Assembly (NCBI RefSeq): GCF_019793465.1
Contig: NZ_JAILYJ010000001.1
Location: forward strand, 124,001-188,000
Length of the DNA stretch: 64,000 nucleotides
Direction of reading: 5' to 3'
DNA from: Rhizobium croatiense
GTDB lineage: Bacteria; Pseudomonadota; Alphaproteobacteria; Rhizobiales; Rhizobiaceae
The notes beneath the pieces were generated by a model. That model had not been told where the DNA came from and searched no databases. It saw only the letters and a program-made list of their open reading frames with translations. Made by a program: the position numbers and the translations under genes. How positions within the stretch are numbered: position 1 is the stretch's first letter; the number at the start of each line of letters is the position of its first letter. Of this stretch, positions 53,072 through 63,925 are shown piece by piece.

Positions 53072-54352
53072 ATGGCTATATCGCTTGGATCGATCGCTGA
53101 CGACTATACGGGCGCGTCCGACCTCGCCAACACGCTGACGAAGAACGGCCTGCGCACGGTGCAGACGGTCGGCATTCCCGATCCGTCGCTCGCGCTGCCG
53201 GATGTCGATGCTGTGGTCGTTTCGCTGAAAATCCGCTCCGTTCCGGCTTCGGAGGCCGTGAACGCTGCGACCGAGGCTGAGCGCTGGCTGCGCCAGCAGG
53301 GCGCGGGCCATGTGCTTTACAAGATCTGCTCGACCTTCGATTCCACCGATGCCGGCAATATCGGCCCCGTCACCGAGGCCTTGAGCGAGGCTGCGGGCGG
53401 CGGCGGCGTGCTGGTTACACCGGCCTTTCCGGAAACTGGGCGCACCGTCTATCTCGGCCATCTCTTCGTCGGCGGCCAGCCATTGAACGAAAGCCCGCTC
53501 AAGGACCATCCGCTGAACCCGATGCACGACGCCAATCTCGTGCGCATTCTCGCCCGGCAATCGCGCGGCGCCGTCGGACTGATCGATCTGGCTGCCATCG
53601 CGGCCGGACCGGCCGCCGTCAAGGTGAAGCTCGACGCGTTGTCCACGACGGGCGTGACCATGGCTATCGCCGACGCGATTTTCGAACGGGATCTGGAAAC
53701 GCTGGGCGAGATCGCGCTGGAGACGCCGGTTTCCACCGGTGCGTCCGGCCTCGGCCTCGGCCTTGCCCGCGCACTTGTGCGTTCCGGCCGGATATCCGCC
53801 AGCGCGACAGGTGAAGACGCCATTCGCCCCGTAGGCGGGCTTTCAGCGATCATTTCCGGCAGCTGTTCGAAGGCGACGCTGCGCCAGCTCGACGTCGCCG
53901 AGCGATTGATGCCCGTGCTGCGGCTTGATCCGGAGCGGCTGCTGGCCGCCGGTCCGGATGAGATCGCCGCGGCGATTTCATGGGCCGGCGACCGCATTTC
54001 TGCCGGCCCGGTCGTGGTCGCCGCGAGTGCGGCGCCCGGAACCGTCTCCCGGCTGCAATCGCAATATGGGCGGGAGGCCTCCGGCCACGCGATCGAGACC
54101 GCCACATCGATCATCGCCGCCGAACTAGTGGAGAGAGGCGTGCGGCGCCTCGTGGTCGCAGGCGGCGAGACCTCGGGAGCCGCAGTCGACAGGCTCGCCA
54201 TCCCGGCATTTCTGATCGGCCCCGAAATTGCTCCCGGCGTGCCGGTGCTGCGTACGGTCGGCAATACGCAGGGCGATATGCTGCTGGCGTTGAAATCAGG
54301 AAATTTCGGCGGCGAAGATTTCTTCACTGCTGCGCTGGCGATGATGCGGTGA
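53072..54352 (+). CDS. otnK: 3-oxo-tetronate kinase (OtnK, DUF1537 family)
   Basis: 426 residues, starting three bases after the OtnI stop. The four-carbon acid sugar kinase family is recognised from the start SLGSIADDYTGASDLANTL, the substrate loop ALYKIC-type HVLYKICSTFDSTDAGNIG and the C-terminal nucleotide domain (LVVAGGETSGAAVDRLAI). OtnK phosphorylates 3-oxo-tetronate at the 4-position for the OtnC decarboxylase. Last gene of the cassette. Confidence 0.88.
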   Translation: MAISLGSIADDYTGASDLANTLTKNGLRTVQTVGIPDPSLALPDVDAVVVSLKIRSVPASEAVNAATEAERWLRQQGAGHVLYKICSTFDSTDAGNIGPVTEALSEAAGGGGVLVTPAFPETGRTVYLGHLFVGGQPLNESPLKDHPLNPMHDANLVRILARQSRGAVGLIDLAAIAAGPAAVKVKLDALSTTGVTMAIADAIFERDLETLGEIALETPVSTGASGLGLGLARALVRSGRISASATGEDAIRPVGGLSAIISGSCSKATLRQLDVAERLMPVLRLDPERLLAAGPDEIAAAISWAGDRISAGPVVVAASAAPGTVSRLQSQYGREASGHAIETATSIIAAELVERGVRRLVVAGGETSGAAVDRLAIPAFLIGPEIAPGVPVLRTVGNTQGDMLLALKSGNFGGEDFFTAALAMMR

Positions 54353-54499
54353 CAAGGTTTGCGAAAGGCTCGGTCCTCCAGCATAAGATGCGGCGGCCGG
54401 TGATCGCAAAGCCATAAGATACTGCCTGAACCACGGCCTTCAGACGATCTTCCCGCCGGCGCTCCGGCAGACTGGCGGGCAGGACATGAAGGACGGTCT

Positions 54500-55336
54500 A
54501 TGCAAACACGTCAAATCGAAATCGCCGCGTTCAGGCCCGACCATCTGGGCGCCGCCGTCGCGCTCGCCCGACAGGCCGGCTGGCCGCATCGGGTGGAAGA
54601 CTGGCAGATGGCCCTCGCCTTGAGCGAGGGGATGGTCGCAATCGAAGACGACAGGGTGGTCGGCACCGTGCTCGTCACGCCATACAAGCAAGATTGCGCG
54701 ACCATCAACATGGTCATCGTCGACGAAACCATGCGCGGGCGCGGTCTCGGCCGCAGCCTGATGGACGCCGCGCTGCAGATCGCAGGCGACCGGCCGCTAA
54801 GGCTGGTCGCGACGACGGCCGGCCTGCCGCTCTACCAAAAGCTTGGTTTTCATGAAACCGGAACCGTGCTGCAGCACCAAGGCCTAGCCGGAGAATTCCC
54901 TGCGCCGGCCGGCACGGACGTCGCCATCGCCGACGATCTCCCGGCCATCATGGCGCTTGATCGCCTTGCCTTCGGCGCCGACCGCGAAAACCTGCTCTCC
55001 TATCTCGCCAAGGTCGGCGAATTCGCCGTCATTCGCCGCGGGGGCGGCGTTTCAGGCTTTGCCTGCCTGCGTGCCTTCGGGCGCGGCGAGGTGATCGGAC
55101 CCGTGGTTGCCGCGGACATCGAGGACGCCAGGAAACTCATCGAACATCACATCGCGAGACGGCCAGGACGCTTTCTCAGGGTGGATACCACGGCCGCGGC
55201 CGGACTCTCCCCATGGCTCGCCGAACATGGCTTCGCCCATGTCGGCGGCGGCATCGCGATGAAAAAGCCATCGGTCGGCTACGCCGCCGCCCCTGCTGCC
55301 ACCACCTTCGCGCTTGCCAGCCAGGCGCTCGGCTGA
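54500..55336 (+). CDS. Double-GNAT-domain acetyltransferase, paralogue of the 37921 gene
   Basis: 278 residues, AAGGACGGTCT before the start. The first GNAT module is intact with the acetyl-CoA loop RGRGLGRSLMDAAL and LYQKLGFHETG; the second half (AIMALDRLAFGADRENLLSY, GEVIGPVVAADIED, RFLRVDTTAAAG) resembles a second GNAT without a clear loop. It shares WPHRVEDWQM and other blocks with the 37921 protein. It starts the plus-strand run with aminotransferase, HAD and ABC transporter, 11 bases before the aminotransferase, and probably acetylates the imported amine or amino acid. Confidence 0.78.
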   Translation: MQTRQIEIAAFRPDHLGAAVALARQAGWPHRVEDWQMALALSEGMVAIEDDRVVGTVLVTPYKQDCATINMVIVDETMRGRGLGRSLMDAALQIAGDRPLRLVATTAGLPLYQKLGFHETGTVLQHQGLAGEFPAPAGTDVAIADDLPAIMALDRLAFGADRENLLSYLAKVGEFAVIRRGGGVSGFACLRAFGRGEVIGPVVAADIEDARKLIEHHIARRPGRFLRVDTTAAAGLSPWLAEHGFAHVGGGIAMKKPSVGYAAAPAATTFALASQALG

Positions 55337-55347
55337 TCGGAGACCCC

Positions 55348-56724
55348 ATGTACGCCAACTCGCTCATCGAACTCGACCGCGCCCATCTCATCCATCCGGT
55401 GGCCTCCTACCGCAGTCACGAGAAGCATGGCGTGCGCGTGCTGGCCTCGGCCAAGGGCGCAACCGTCACCGATGCCTCCGGCAAACAGCTGATCGACGGC
55501 TTCGCCGGCCTCTGGTGCGTCAATGCCGGTTACGGCCACGAGAGCATCGTCGAGGCAGCGGCCCGGCAGATGCGGGAGCTTCCCTATGCAACGGCCTATT
55601 TCGGTCTCGGCTCCGAGCCGGCGATCCGGCTTGCCTCAGAACTCGCCGACCGGGCGCCGGGCGATCTCAACCATGTCTATTTCACGCTCGGCGGCTCCGA
55701 CGCGGTGGACAGCACGATCCGGTTCATCCGTTACTACTGGAATGCCCGTGGACGGCCGGAACGCGATCAGTTCATCTCGGTCGAACAGGGTTATCACGGC
55801 TCCTCGACGGTCGGTGCGGGCTTGACCGCCTTGCCTGCCTTCCATGCCGGTTTTGGCATCCCCTTCGACTGGCAGCATAAAATTCCGTCTCATTACGCCT
55901 ACCGCAACCCTGTCGGCGATGATCCGCAGGCAATCATCGAAGCCTCCCTCGCGGCGCTGAAAAGCAAGGTCGAGGCGATCGGGCCGGAGCGCGTCGCCGC
56001 CTTCTATGCGGAACCGATCCAAGGTTCGGGCGGTGTCCTCGTGCCGCCGAAAGGCTGGCTGAAGGCGATGCGCGAATTCTGCCGCGCCCACGACATCCTT
56101 TTCGTCGCGGATGAGGTAATCACCGGCTTTGGCCGCACCGGACCGCTGTTTGCCTGCAGCGAGGAAGAGGTCGTGCCGGATTTCATGACGACCGCCAAGG
56201 GCCTCACCTCCGGCTACGTCCCGATGGGCGCCGTCTTCATGGCCGATCACATCTATGAAACGATTGCCGAGGGGGCGGGCGCCACCGCTATCGGTCACGG
56301 CTACACCTATTCGGCCCATCCCGTCAGCGCCGCCGTCGGCCTCGAAGTCTTGAGGCTTTACGAAAACGGCCTGCTCGACAATGGCGTCAGGGCCGGCGCG
56401 CGGCTGATGCAGGGCCTCCAATCGCTGAGAGATCACCCGCTCGTGGGCGATGTTCGCGGCCGCGGCATGCTCGCCGCCGTCGAGCTCGTCGTCGACAAAA
56501 TCAACAAGACGCCTCTGCCGGCATCCGCCGAACCCGCCCGCCGGATCTTCGATCGCGCCTGGGAAAATGGCCTCGTCATCCGCGCCTTCGGCAACGGCGT
56601 CCTCGGGTATGCGCCGCCGCTATGCTGCACCGAAACGGAAATCGATGCGATCGTCGAGCGCACGCGCATCACGCTGAACGAGACGCTTGAGGACCCGGAT
56701 GTGCGCCGGGCGCTGCAGGCCTGA
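55348..56724 (+). CDS. Class III aminotransferase (PLP-dependent, omega-amino acid type)
   Basis: 458 residues from the ATG at 55348 (GGAGACCCC upstream; an earlier frame start lies in the GNAT gene). PLP-enzyme features: YFTLGGSDAVDSTIRFIRYY, EPIQGSGGVLVPPKGWLKAM, FVADEVITGFGRTG, and the Schiff-base Lys284 in TTAKGLTSGYVP. The type uses omega-amino acids or diamines with pyruvate as acceptor. It could make the semialdehyde used by the GabD-like ALDH at 44317. Immediate partners are the GNAT and HAD genes. Confidence 0.88.
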   Translation: MYANSLIELDRAHLIHPVASYRSHEKHGVRVLASAKGATVTDASGKQLIDGFAGLWCVNAGYGHESIVEAAARQMRELPYATAYFGLGSEPAIRLASELADRAPGDLNHVYFTLGGSDAVDSTIRFIRYYWNARGRPERDQFISVEQGYHGSSTVGAGLTALPAFHAGFGIPFDWQHKIPSHYAYRNPVGDDPQAIIEASLAALKSKVEAIGPERVAAFYAEPIQGSGGVLVPPKGWLKAMREFCRAHDILFVADEVITGFGRTGPLFACSEEEVVPDFMTTAKGLTSGYVPMGAVFMADHIYETIAEGAGATAIGHGYTYSAHPVSAAVGLEVLRLYENGLLDNGVRAGARLMQGLQSLRDHPLVGDVRGRGMLAAVELVVDKINKTPLPASAEPARRIFDRAWENGLVIRAFGNGVLGYAPPLCCTETEIDAIVERTRITLNETLEDPDVRRALQA

Positions 56725-56941
56725 GAATACCGCGAAACGGTCAGATTCAGTATTTTGTGCCGCTGCATGGCGTCTTTTCGGAGACTCCGGCGCGGTGCAG
56801 GTGACAAACTGAAATCGACAAAAGGCCCGGATCCCAACGAATGGGCCTTCCATACAAGAGCGGGACGATGATCCCGCCGGGAACAGAATATTCTTCTTTG
56901 AGAAGCGTGCTCCCATCGGAGCCGAACACTGGGGAATTCGC

Positions 56942-57655
56942 GTGAGCAAGAGCCTTCCGGAATTCAAGTATCTGACCTTCGACGTCGTCGGCACACTCAT
57001 CGATTTCGAGGGCGGCCTCAAGAGCTGTTTCGCCGAGATCGCGGCCGAACAGGGAAATGAAATCGATGGCGAACGCGCTCTCAGCCTCTATCGCGACGCC
57101 CGCTATTCCGACGACGCCGACCTCTTTCCCGACGACCTCGTGCGCGTCTACCTTGCGATCGCGCCGAAGCTCGGCCTGCCCGCCGATCGCAAATATGGCG
57201 AGCGGCTGCGGGACTCGGCGAAAAACTGGAAGGGTTTCGCAGACAGCGCCGCAGCCCTGGCAAGGCTGGGGAAAAACTACCGGCTCGTTGCGATGACCAA
57301 TGCCCGCCGCTGGGCCTTCGCCTTCTTCGAGAAGGAGCTCGGCAATCCCTTCCATGCCGCCTTCACTGCCGACGATACTGGGACCGAGAAACCCGACCCC
57401 GCCTTCTTCGAAACGGTCTTCGCCTACATCGCATCGGAAGGGCATTCGAAGGATGACATCCTGCATGTCGCCCAGAGCCAGTATCACGATATCGGGATTT
57501 CCAGGAAACTCGGACTGACCAATTGCTGGATTGAGCGGCGGCACGCTGAGAAGGGTTACGGCGGCACGATCGAACCAGCCGAGTTCACGACGCCCGACTA
57601 TCATTTCACGTCCATGGCCGGCCTTGCCGATGCCGTGGCCGCCGCGCGCGCCTGA
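56942..57655 (+). CDS. HAD-family hydrolase (type II-like), copy 2
   Basis: 237 residues with a GTG start at 56942. Motif I is LTFDVVGTLIDF with nucleophile Asp14; the second motif position is Val where DxDGT phosphatases have Asp and many dehalogenases have Tyr, as in the DCYGT of copy 1. Then VAMTNARRWAFAFF and DTGTEKPDPAFFE with the Lys. It is paralogous to the protein at 47157. Located between aminotransferase and ABC transporter operon. The substrate is unknown. Confidence 0.75.
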   Translation: MSKSLPEFKYLTFDVVGTLIDFEGGLKSCFAEIAAEQGNEIDGERALSLYRDARYSDDADLFPDDLVRVYLAIAPKLGLPADRKYGERLRDSAKNWKGFADSAAALARLGKNYRLVAMTNARRWAFAFFEKELGNPFHAAFTADDTGTEKPDPAFFETVFAYIASEGHSKDDILHVAQSQYHDIGISRKLGLTNCWIERRHAEKGYGGTIEPAEFTTPDYHFTSMAGLADAVAAARA

Positions 57656-57717
57656 CTTTTAAACCGGATCGGGCTCGCCCTGCACGGCCGCCCGCCACAG
57701 AAGAAAAGGGGAATGAG

Positions 57718-59328
57718 ATGAACGACAAGATCACCAATTGGACCAGATCCGACGACGCCATGGTCGAAACCGCCATCCGTCGTGGCGCCACCCGCCGCGA
57801 GCTGCTGCATATGATGCTCGCGGGAGGCGTGGCCATGTCCGCCGGCGGGCTCGTGCTCGGTCGCGCCGGCAAGGCGCTCGCCGCCACGCCCGTTTCCGGC
57901 GGTGCGCTGAAGGCGGCCGGCTGGTCGTCCTCCACGGCCGATACGCTCGACCCCGCCAAGGCATCGCTCTCCACCGACTATGTCCGCTGCTGCGCCTTCT
58001 ACAACCGTCTCACCTATATCCAGTCGGACGGTACGCCGCGGATGGAACTCGCCGAATCTATCGAAAGCGGCGATGCGAAAGTCTGGACGATCAAGCTGCG
58101 CAGCGGCGTAACCTTCCATGACGGCAAGCCGCTCACTGCCGACGATGTAGTCTTCTCGATGAAGCGCCATCTCGACCCGGCGGTCGGCTCCAAGGTCGCC
58201 AAGATTGCCAAGCAAATGACAAGCTTCAAAGCGGTCGACAAACTGACCGTCGAGATTACCCTGGAAAACCCCAATGCCGATCTGCCGACGATTCTCGGCA
58301 TGCACCACTTTATGATCGTTGCCGACGGCACAACCGATTTTTCCAAGGGCAATGGCACCGGCGCCTTCGTGCGGGAAGTTTTTGAGCCTGGCGTCCGCTC
58401 GATCGGGCTGAAGAACAAAAACTACTGGAAGACCAACCACCCGAACGTTGATTCTTTTGAGTTCTTTGCCATCAGCGAGGACAATGCGCGCATTAATGCG
58501 CTGCTCTCGGGTGACATTCACCTCGCCGCAGCCATCAATCCACGATCCGTGCGTCTGATGGACGGCAAAGACGGCTTCTTCCTCAACAAAACGACGTCCG
58601 GCAATTACACGAATCTGAATGTCCGCCTGGACATGTCTCCCGGCGACAAGAAGGGCTTCGTGGAGGGCATGAAATATCTGATCAACCGCGAGCAGATTCA
58701 GAAATCGGCCTTGCGAGGCTTCGCCGAAATCGGCAATGACCAGCCGATCTCGCCGGCCAATTTCTATTACAATGCCGACCTGAAGCCGAAGGCATTCGAT
58801 CCGGAAAAAGCGAAGTTCCTATTCGAGAAGGCAGGCCTTCTCGGCCAGTCGATCCCTGTTATTGCCTCCGACGCAGCCAATTCCGCAATCGACATGGCGA
58901 TGATCGTCCAGGCTGCCGGCGCCGAAATCGGCATGAAGCTCGACGTGCAGCGCGTACCGTCCGACGGCTACTGGGACAATTACTGGCTCAAAGCGCCGAT
59001 TCATTTCGGCAATATCAATCCGCGTCCGACACCCGACATATTGTTCTCGCTTCTCTATGCGTCTGACGCGCCTTGGAACGAGAGCCAGTACAAGTCAGAG
59101 AAGTTCGATCGGATGCTGATCGAGGCCCGCGGCTCGCTCGATCAGGCCAAGCGCCGGGAGATCTACAACGAAATGCAAGTCATGGTGTCGGAAGAAGCCG
59201 GCACGATCATACCGGCCTATCTCTCCAACGTCGATGCGGTGTCGTCCAAAGTCAAGGGGCTTGAATCCAACCCGCTCGGCGGAATGATGGGCTATTCCTT
59301 CCCGGAATATATCTGGTTGGAATCCTGA
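57718..59328 (+). CDS. ABC transporter substrate-binding protein, family 5 (Dpp/Opp-like)
   Basis: 536 residues with an export signal after about 25 residues; the pair in ATRRELLHMMLAGG is a possible Tat motif, followed by hydrophobic GVAMSAGGLVLG and an AA-type cut near residue 60. The mature domain has SSTADTLDPAKASLSTDYVR, GVTFHDGKPLTADDVVFSMK and PTPDILFSLLYASDAPWNES, the family 5 pattern for peptides, nickel chelates or opine-like compounds. It begins a four-gene transporter operon. The ligand is probably an amine-containing compound processed by the nearby enzymes. Confidence 0.88.
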   Translation: MNDKITNWTRSDDAMVETAIRRGATRRELLHMMLAGGVAMSAGGLVLGRAGKALAATPVSGGALKAAGWSSSTADTLDPAKASLSTDYVRCCAFYNRLTYIQSDGTPRMELAESIESGDAKVWTIKLRSGVTFHDGKPLTADDVVFSMKRHLDPAVGSKVAKIAKQMTSFKAVDKLTVEITLENPNADLPTILGMHHFMIVADGTTDFSKGNGTGAFVREVFEPGVRSIGLKNKNYWKTNHPNVDSFEFFAISEDNARINALLSGDIHLAAAINPRSVRLMDGKDGFFLNKTTSGNYTNLNVRLDMSPGDKKGFVEGMKYLINREQIQKSALRGFAEIGNDQPISPANFYYNADLKPKAFDPEKAKFLFEKAGLLGQSIPVIASDAANSAIDMAMIVQAAGAEIGMKLDVQRVPSDGYWDNYWLKAPIHFGNINPRPTPDILFSLLYASDAPWNESQYKSEKFDRMLIEARGSLDQAKRREIYNEMQVMVSEEAGTIIPAYLSNVDAVSSKVKGLESNPLGGMMGYSFPEYIWLES

Positions 59329-59416
59329 CGAGGCACCTGACCGGGAACAGGATTGTTCCCGGTCGTCCTCCCCTTTCGTGATAAGCTGTCGGACTTCGGC
59401 CGACGGGAGCATGAAG

Positions 59417-60367
59417 ATGAACAATCCGGTCCTGTCCCTCATAGCAAGCAGGCTGCTGATCGCAGTCGTCACGCTGATTATTGTATCCTTCGCGGTGTTC
59501 TTCGCCACGACCATGCTTCCGGGCGATACGGCGTCCATCCTGCTCGGGCAAGCGGCGACGCCTGAAGCCGTCGAGGGACTGCGCAAGGCCATGCATCTCG
59601 ACCAGCCGGCTTTGCTGCGCTTCGTCTACTGGATGATGGGGCTGTTGTCGGGCGACCTCGGTACTTCCTACGCCAACGATATGCCAATCGCTGACCTCAT
59701 CGGCGGCCGCTTTGCAAACTCGATGAAGCTGGCGGGCATCACCGCCTTGTTTGCGGTGCCGATCGCGCTGACACTCGGCACCACGGCAGCGATGATGCGG
59801 GGGTCGCTCTATGACCGTGCAGTCACCGTGCTTACGATTGGCATAATATCGGTGCCGGAATTCATGATCGCGACGTCTGCCGTCCTGTTCTTTGCGGTCT
59901 ATCTGCAGTGGCTTCCGGCAATCTCCCTGACGAATGAAGCGAAAACCTTCACCGATATGCTACGGGTCTATGCGATGCCGGTGATCACACTGACTTTCGG
60001 CGTATCGGCGCAGATGATCCGGATGACGCGGGCTGCCGTGGTTGAAACCCTGAACACGCCCTATGCCGAAATGGCGTTGCTGAAAGGCGCCTCACGCAGT
60101 CGCATTGTTTTGAAGCATGCATTGCCGAATGCGCTCGGCCCAATCATCAATGCGGTTGCGCTCTCGCTTTCATATCTGCTCGGCGGCGTCATCATCGTCG
60201 AAACGATCTTCAACTATCCCGGAATTGCCAAGCTCATGGTCGATGCGGTCGCAACGCGCGACCTGCCGCTCATCCAGACCTGCGCGATGATCTTCTGCGT
60301 CGGCTACCTCATCCTCATTACGCTTGCCGACATTGTTGCCATTCTTTCCAATCCGAGGCTGCGATGA
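59417..60367 (+). CDS. ABC transporter permease (DppB-like)
   Basis: 316 residues from the ATG at 59417, seven bases after GGGAG (ATG at 59411 and a frame to 59378 are less well spaced). Six membrane helices are expected; the first is LLIAVVTLIIVSFAVFFATT. The binding-protein-dependent permease signature is MALLKGASRSRIVLKHALPN near residue 220. Pairs with the DppC-like permease that overlaps its stop. Confidence 0.88.
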   Translation: MNNPVLSLIASRLLIAVVTLIIVSFAVFFATTMLPGDTASILLGQAATPEAVEGLRKAMHLDQPALLRFVYWMMGLLSGDLGTSYANDMPIADLIGGRFANSMKLAGITALFAVPIALTLGTTAAMMRGSLYDRAVTVLTIGIISVPEFMIATSAVLFFAVYLQWLPAISLTNEAKTFTDMLRVYAMPVITLTFGVSAQMIRMTRAAVVETLNTPYAEMALLKGASRSRIVLKHALPNALGPIINAVALSLSYLLGGVIIVETIFNYPGIAKLMVDAVATRDLPLIQTCAMIFCVGYLILITLADIVAILSNPRLR

Positions 60368-61217
60368 CATCCCATATCGAACAACGGCCCGCTGTGGCCC
60401 GCCGGCTTGGCTACCGCTTCAATCTCGTTGGCATCCTAGGACTTGCCATCATCCTGTTCTGGGGCTGCATCGCGATTTTCGCGCACTCGCTCATCCCCTA
60501 CCCCGTGGGCGAAATCGTCGATTACGACTATTTCGGGCCGATATCCCAGCAGTTTTGGATGGGATCGGATTATCTCGGCCGTGATGTCTTCTCGCGCATC
60601 CTGATGGGCGCGCGCTACACGGTCGGCATCTCTCTCGCGGCAGTGACGATCGCCTGCTTCAGCGGCGTCGTACTCGGCATGATCGCGGCCGTCGCCGGTG
60701 GTTGGCTCGACACCTTGCTCTCCCGTTTCCTCGATGCCATGAATTCCATTCCGTCCAAGCTCTTCGGCCTGGTCGTGGTTGCAGCCGTCGGATCGTCGAT
60801 CCCAGTGCTGATCCTGACGCTTTCGGTGATTTATATCCCGGGCTCCTATCGTTTCGCTCGGGCGCTCGCCGTCAACGTCAATTCCATGGACTTCATCACT
60901 GTCGCCCGCATCCGCGGTGAAAGCACCCTATATCTGATCCGCTCGGAAATTCTGCCCAATATCGTAGGTCCCGTACTTGCCGATCTCGGGCTCCGCTTCG
61001 TCTTCATCGTTCTCCTGCTCTCCGGCCTTTCCTTCCTTGGACTGGGCGTGCAGCCACCGTATGCGGACTGGGGTGCGCTCGTGCGTGAAAACATCGGCGG
61101 CCTGCCATTCGGGGCTCCCGCCGTCATGTTCCCATCGCTTGCCATCGCAAGCCTCACAATCAGCGTGAACCTGCTGATCGACAATCTGCCGCAGAAAATC
61201 CGGGATCGGAGCGAGTG

Positions 61218-61218
<1 letters not shown>
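60364..61218 (+). CDS. ABC transporter permease (DppC-like)
   Basis: 284 residues overlapping the previous gene by four bases. The N-terminal helix GILGLAIILFWGCIAIFAHSL, the FWMGSDYLGRDVFSRIL block and the VARIRGESTLYLIRSEILPN permease loop identify it as the second permease of a Dpp/Opp-type importer. Its stop overlaps the start of the ATPase gene by a base. Confidence 0.9.
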
Positions 61219-62873
<1,655 letters not shown>

Positions 62874-63217
62874 GTACCGGTTCCACTTGCGAAATTTCTT
62901 GGCTCGGATTTGCCTCAAGAATTTTGCAGTCGTTCTATGCGTTACTGATCTGCCTACCTCGAAGCCATAAGCGAGGCGCTTGCCCGATCAAGCGCGCACC
63001 GGGTCGGGTCGTGCTGGAAAGCCGCGACCCCACAGCAGATCAGCAGCAAGTGGCAGCCAACATGGCTCCGGAAGGCAAGGATGAGATTTTGTCGCAAGTC
63101 CTTCCCACCAATAGGAAGCTCTTAGTTATAGGGGGAACAACCTGCGACAGAGAGAACGCTATCCACCCAGCACTGACGAGGGACGCGAAACCACTATGCC
63201 ATTTTGCTGAAACAGCT
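62874..63217. other. Intergenic region after the ABC operon, no gene called
   Basis: 344 bases. It holds a weak inverted repeat AAATTTCTTG (62892-62901) with CAAGAATTTT (62916-62925), one mismatch, which may end the transporter transcript, and a 7-base stem GCGCTTG/CAAGCGC at 62976-62995. The plus-strand open frame 62861-63715 across it has no family features and is antisense to the Lrp gene, so I do not call it. Confidence 0.4.
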
Positions 63218-63694
63218 CTAATGCGGAAACAGCGTGGTCAGCGGCATGTGGGCTTTGATGATCGGCGATTTCAGGACGACGAAGCTGAAATATTTGTCGA
63301 TGCCGACATCCATATCGGTGAGGCGCTCCATGATCGTCTGGTATTCGTCGATGCCGGCGGTGACGAATTTCAAGAGATAATCATAGCCGCCGGAAACCAG
63401 ATGGCATTCGATCACCTGATCAACCTTCTCGATCGCCGCGAGGAAACGGGCGAAGTCGATTTGCCGATGGTTTTTCAGCGTAATCTCGGTGAACACGGTG
63501 AGCGTCTGACCGAGCTTGCTGACATTGATCTGAGCCGAATAGCCTTCGATATAGCCTTCGGATTGCAGCTTCTTCACCCGCATCAGGCAGGGGCTCGGCG
63601 ACAGGTTGACCAGTTCGGCGAGTTCCACATTGGTGACGCGGCCATTCTTCTGCAGTTCGTAGAGGATTTTTATGTCGATCCGATCGAGTTTCAT
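63218..63694 (-). CDS. Lrp/AsnC-family transcriptional regulator
   Basis: 158 residues from the ATG at 63694; a TTG at 63724 would add ten residues. The N-terminal helix-turn-helix LDRIDIKILYELQKNGRVTN and VELAELVNLSPSPCLMRVKK, and the C-terminal RAM ligand domain with VIECHLVSGGYDYLLKFVT, are typical. Lrp-type activators often control a neighbouring amino-acid dehydrogenase or aminotransferase. It is divergent from the FAD oxidoreductase starting at 63926 and convergent with the ABC operon; it may regulate one or both. Confidence 0.9.
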   Translation of the reverse strand: MKLDRIDIKILYELQKNGRVTNVELAELVNLSPSPCLMRVKKLQSEGYIEGYSAQINVSKLGQTLTVFTEITLKNHRQIDFARFLAAIEKVDQVIECHLVSGGYDYLLKFVTAGIDEYQTIMERLTDMDVGIDKYFSFVVLKSPIIKAHMPLTTLFPH

Positions 63695-63925
63695 CACGCG
63701 CCTTCGTGTGCTTGAGATCGCCAACGACGCAGCAGATTATGCTGCGGCTTTCCAACACCGAGCTTAACATATACCAAGGCGGTGTCGATCAGATTGCGGG
63801 GCATCGCGAAGCACAAATGGCTGCCGGGCACCCCGCAAGACAGAATCTTCTGCTGCCGCCGGTCGATCTCCGGCAAAGGCGCGGCTGCGGATCCGTTAGA
63901 CTAGCCCTGAACCGGAGACCATGCC

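Noticed and set aside
56822..56849. AAGGCCC/GGGCCTT stem between the aminotransferase and the HAD gene
   Set aside because: Short stem with a 14-base loop and no T-run in the plus direction; not enough for a terminator call.
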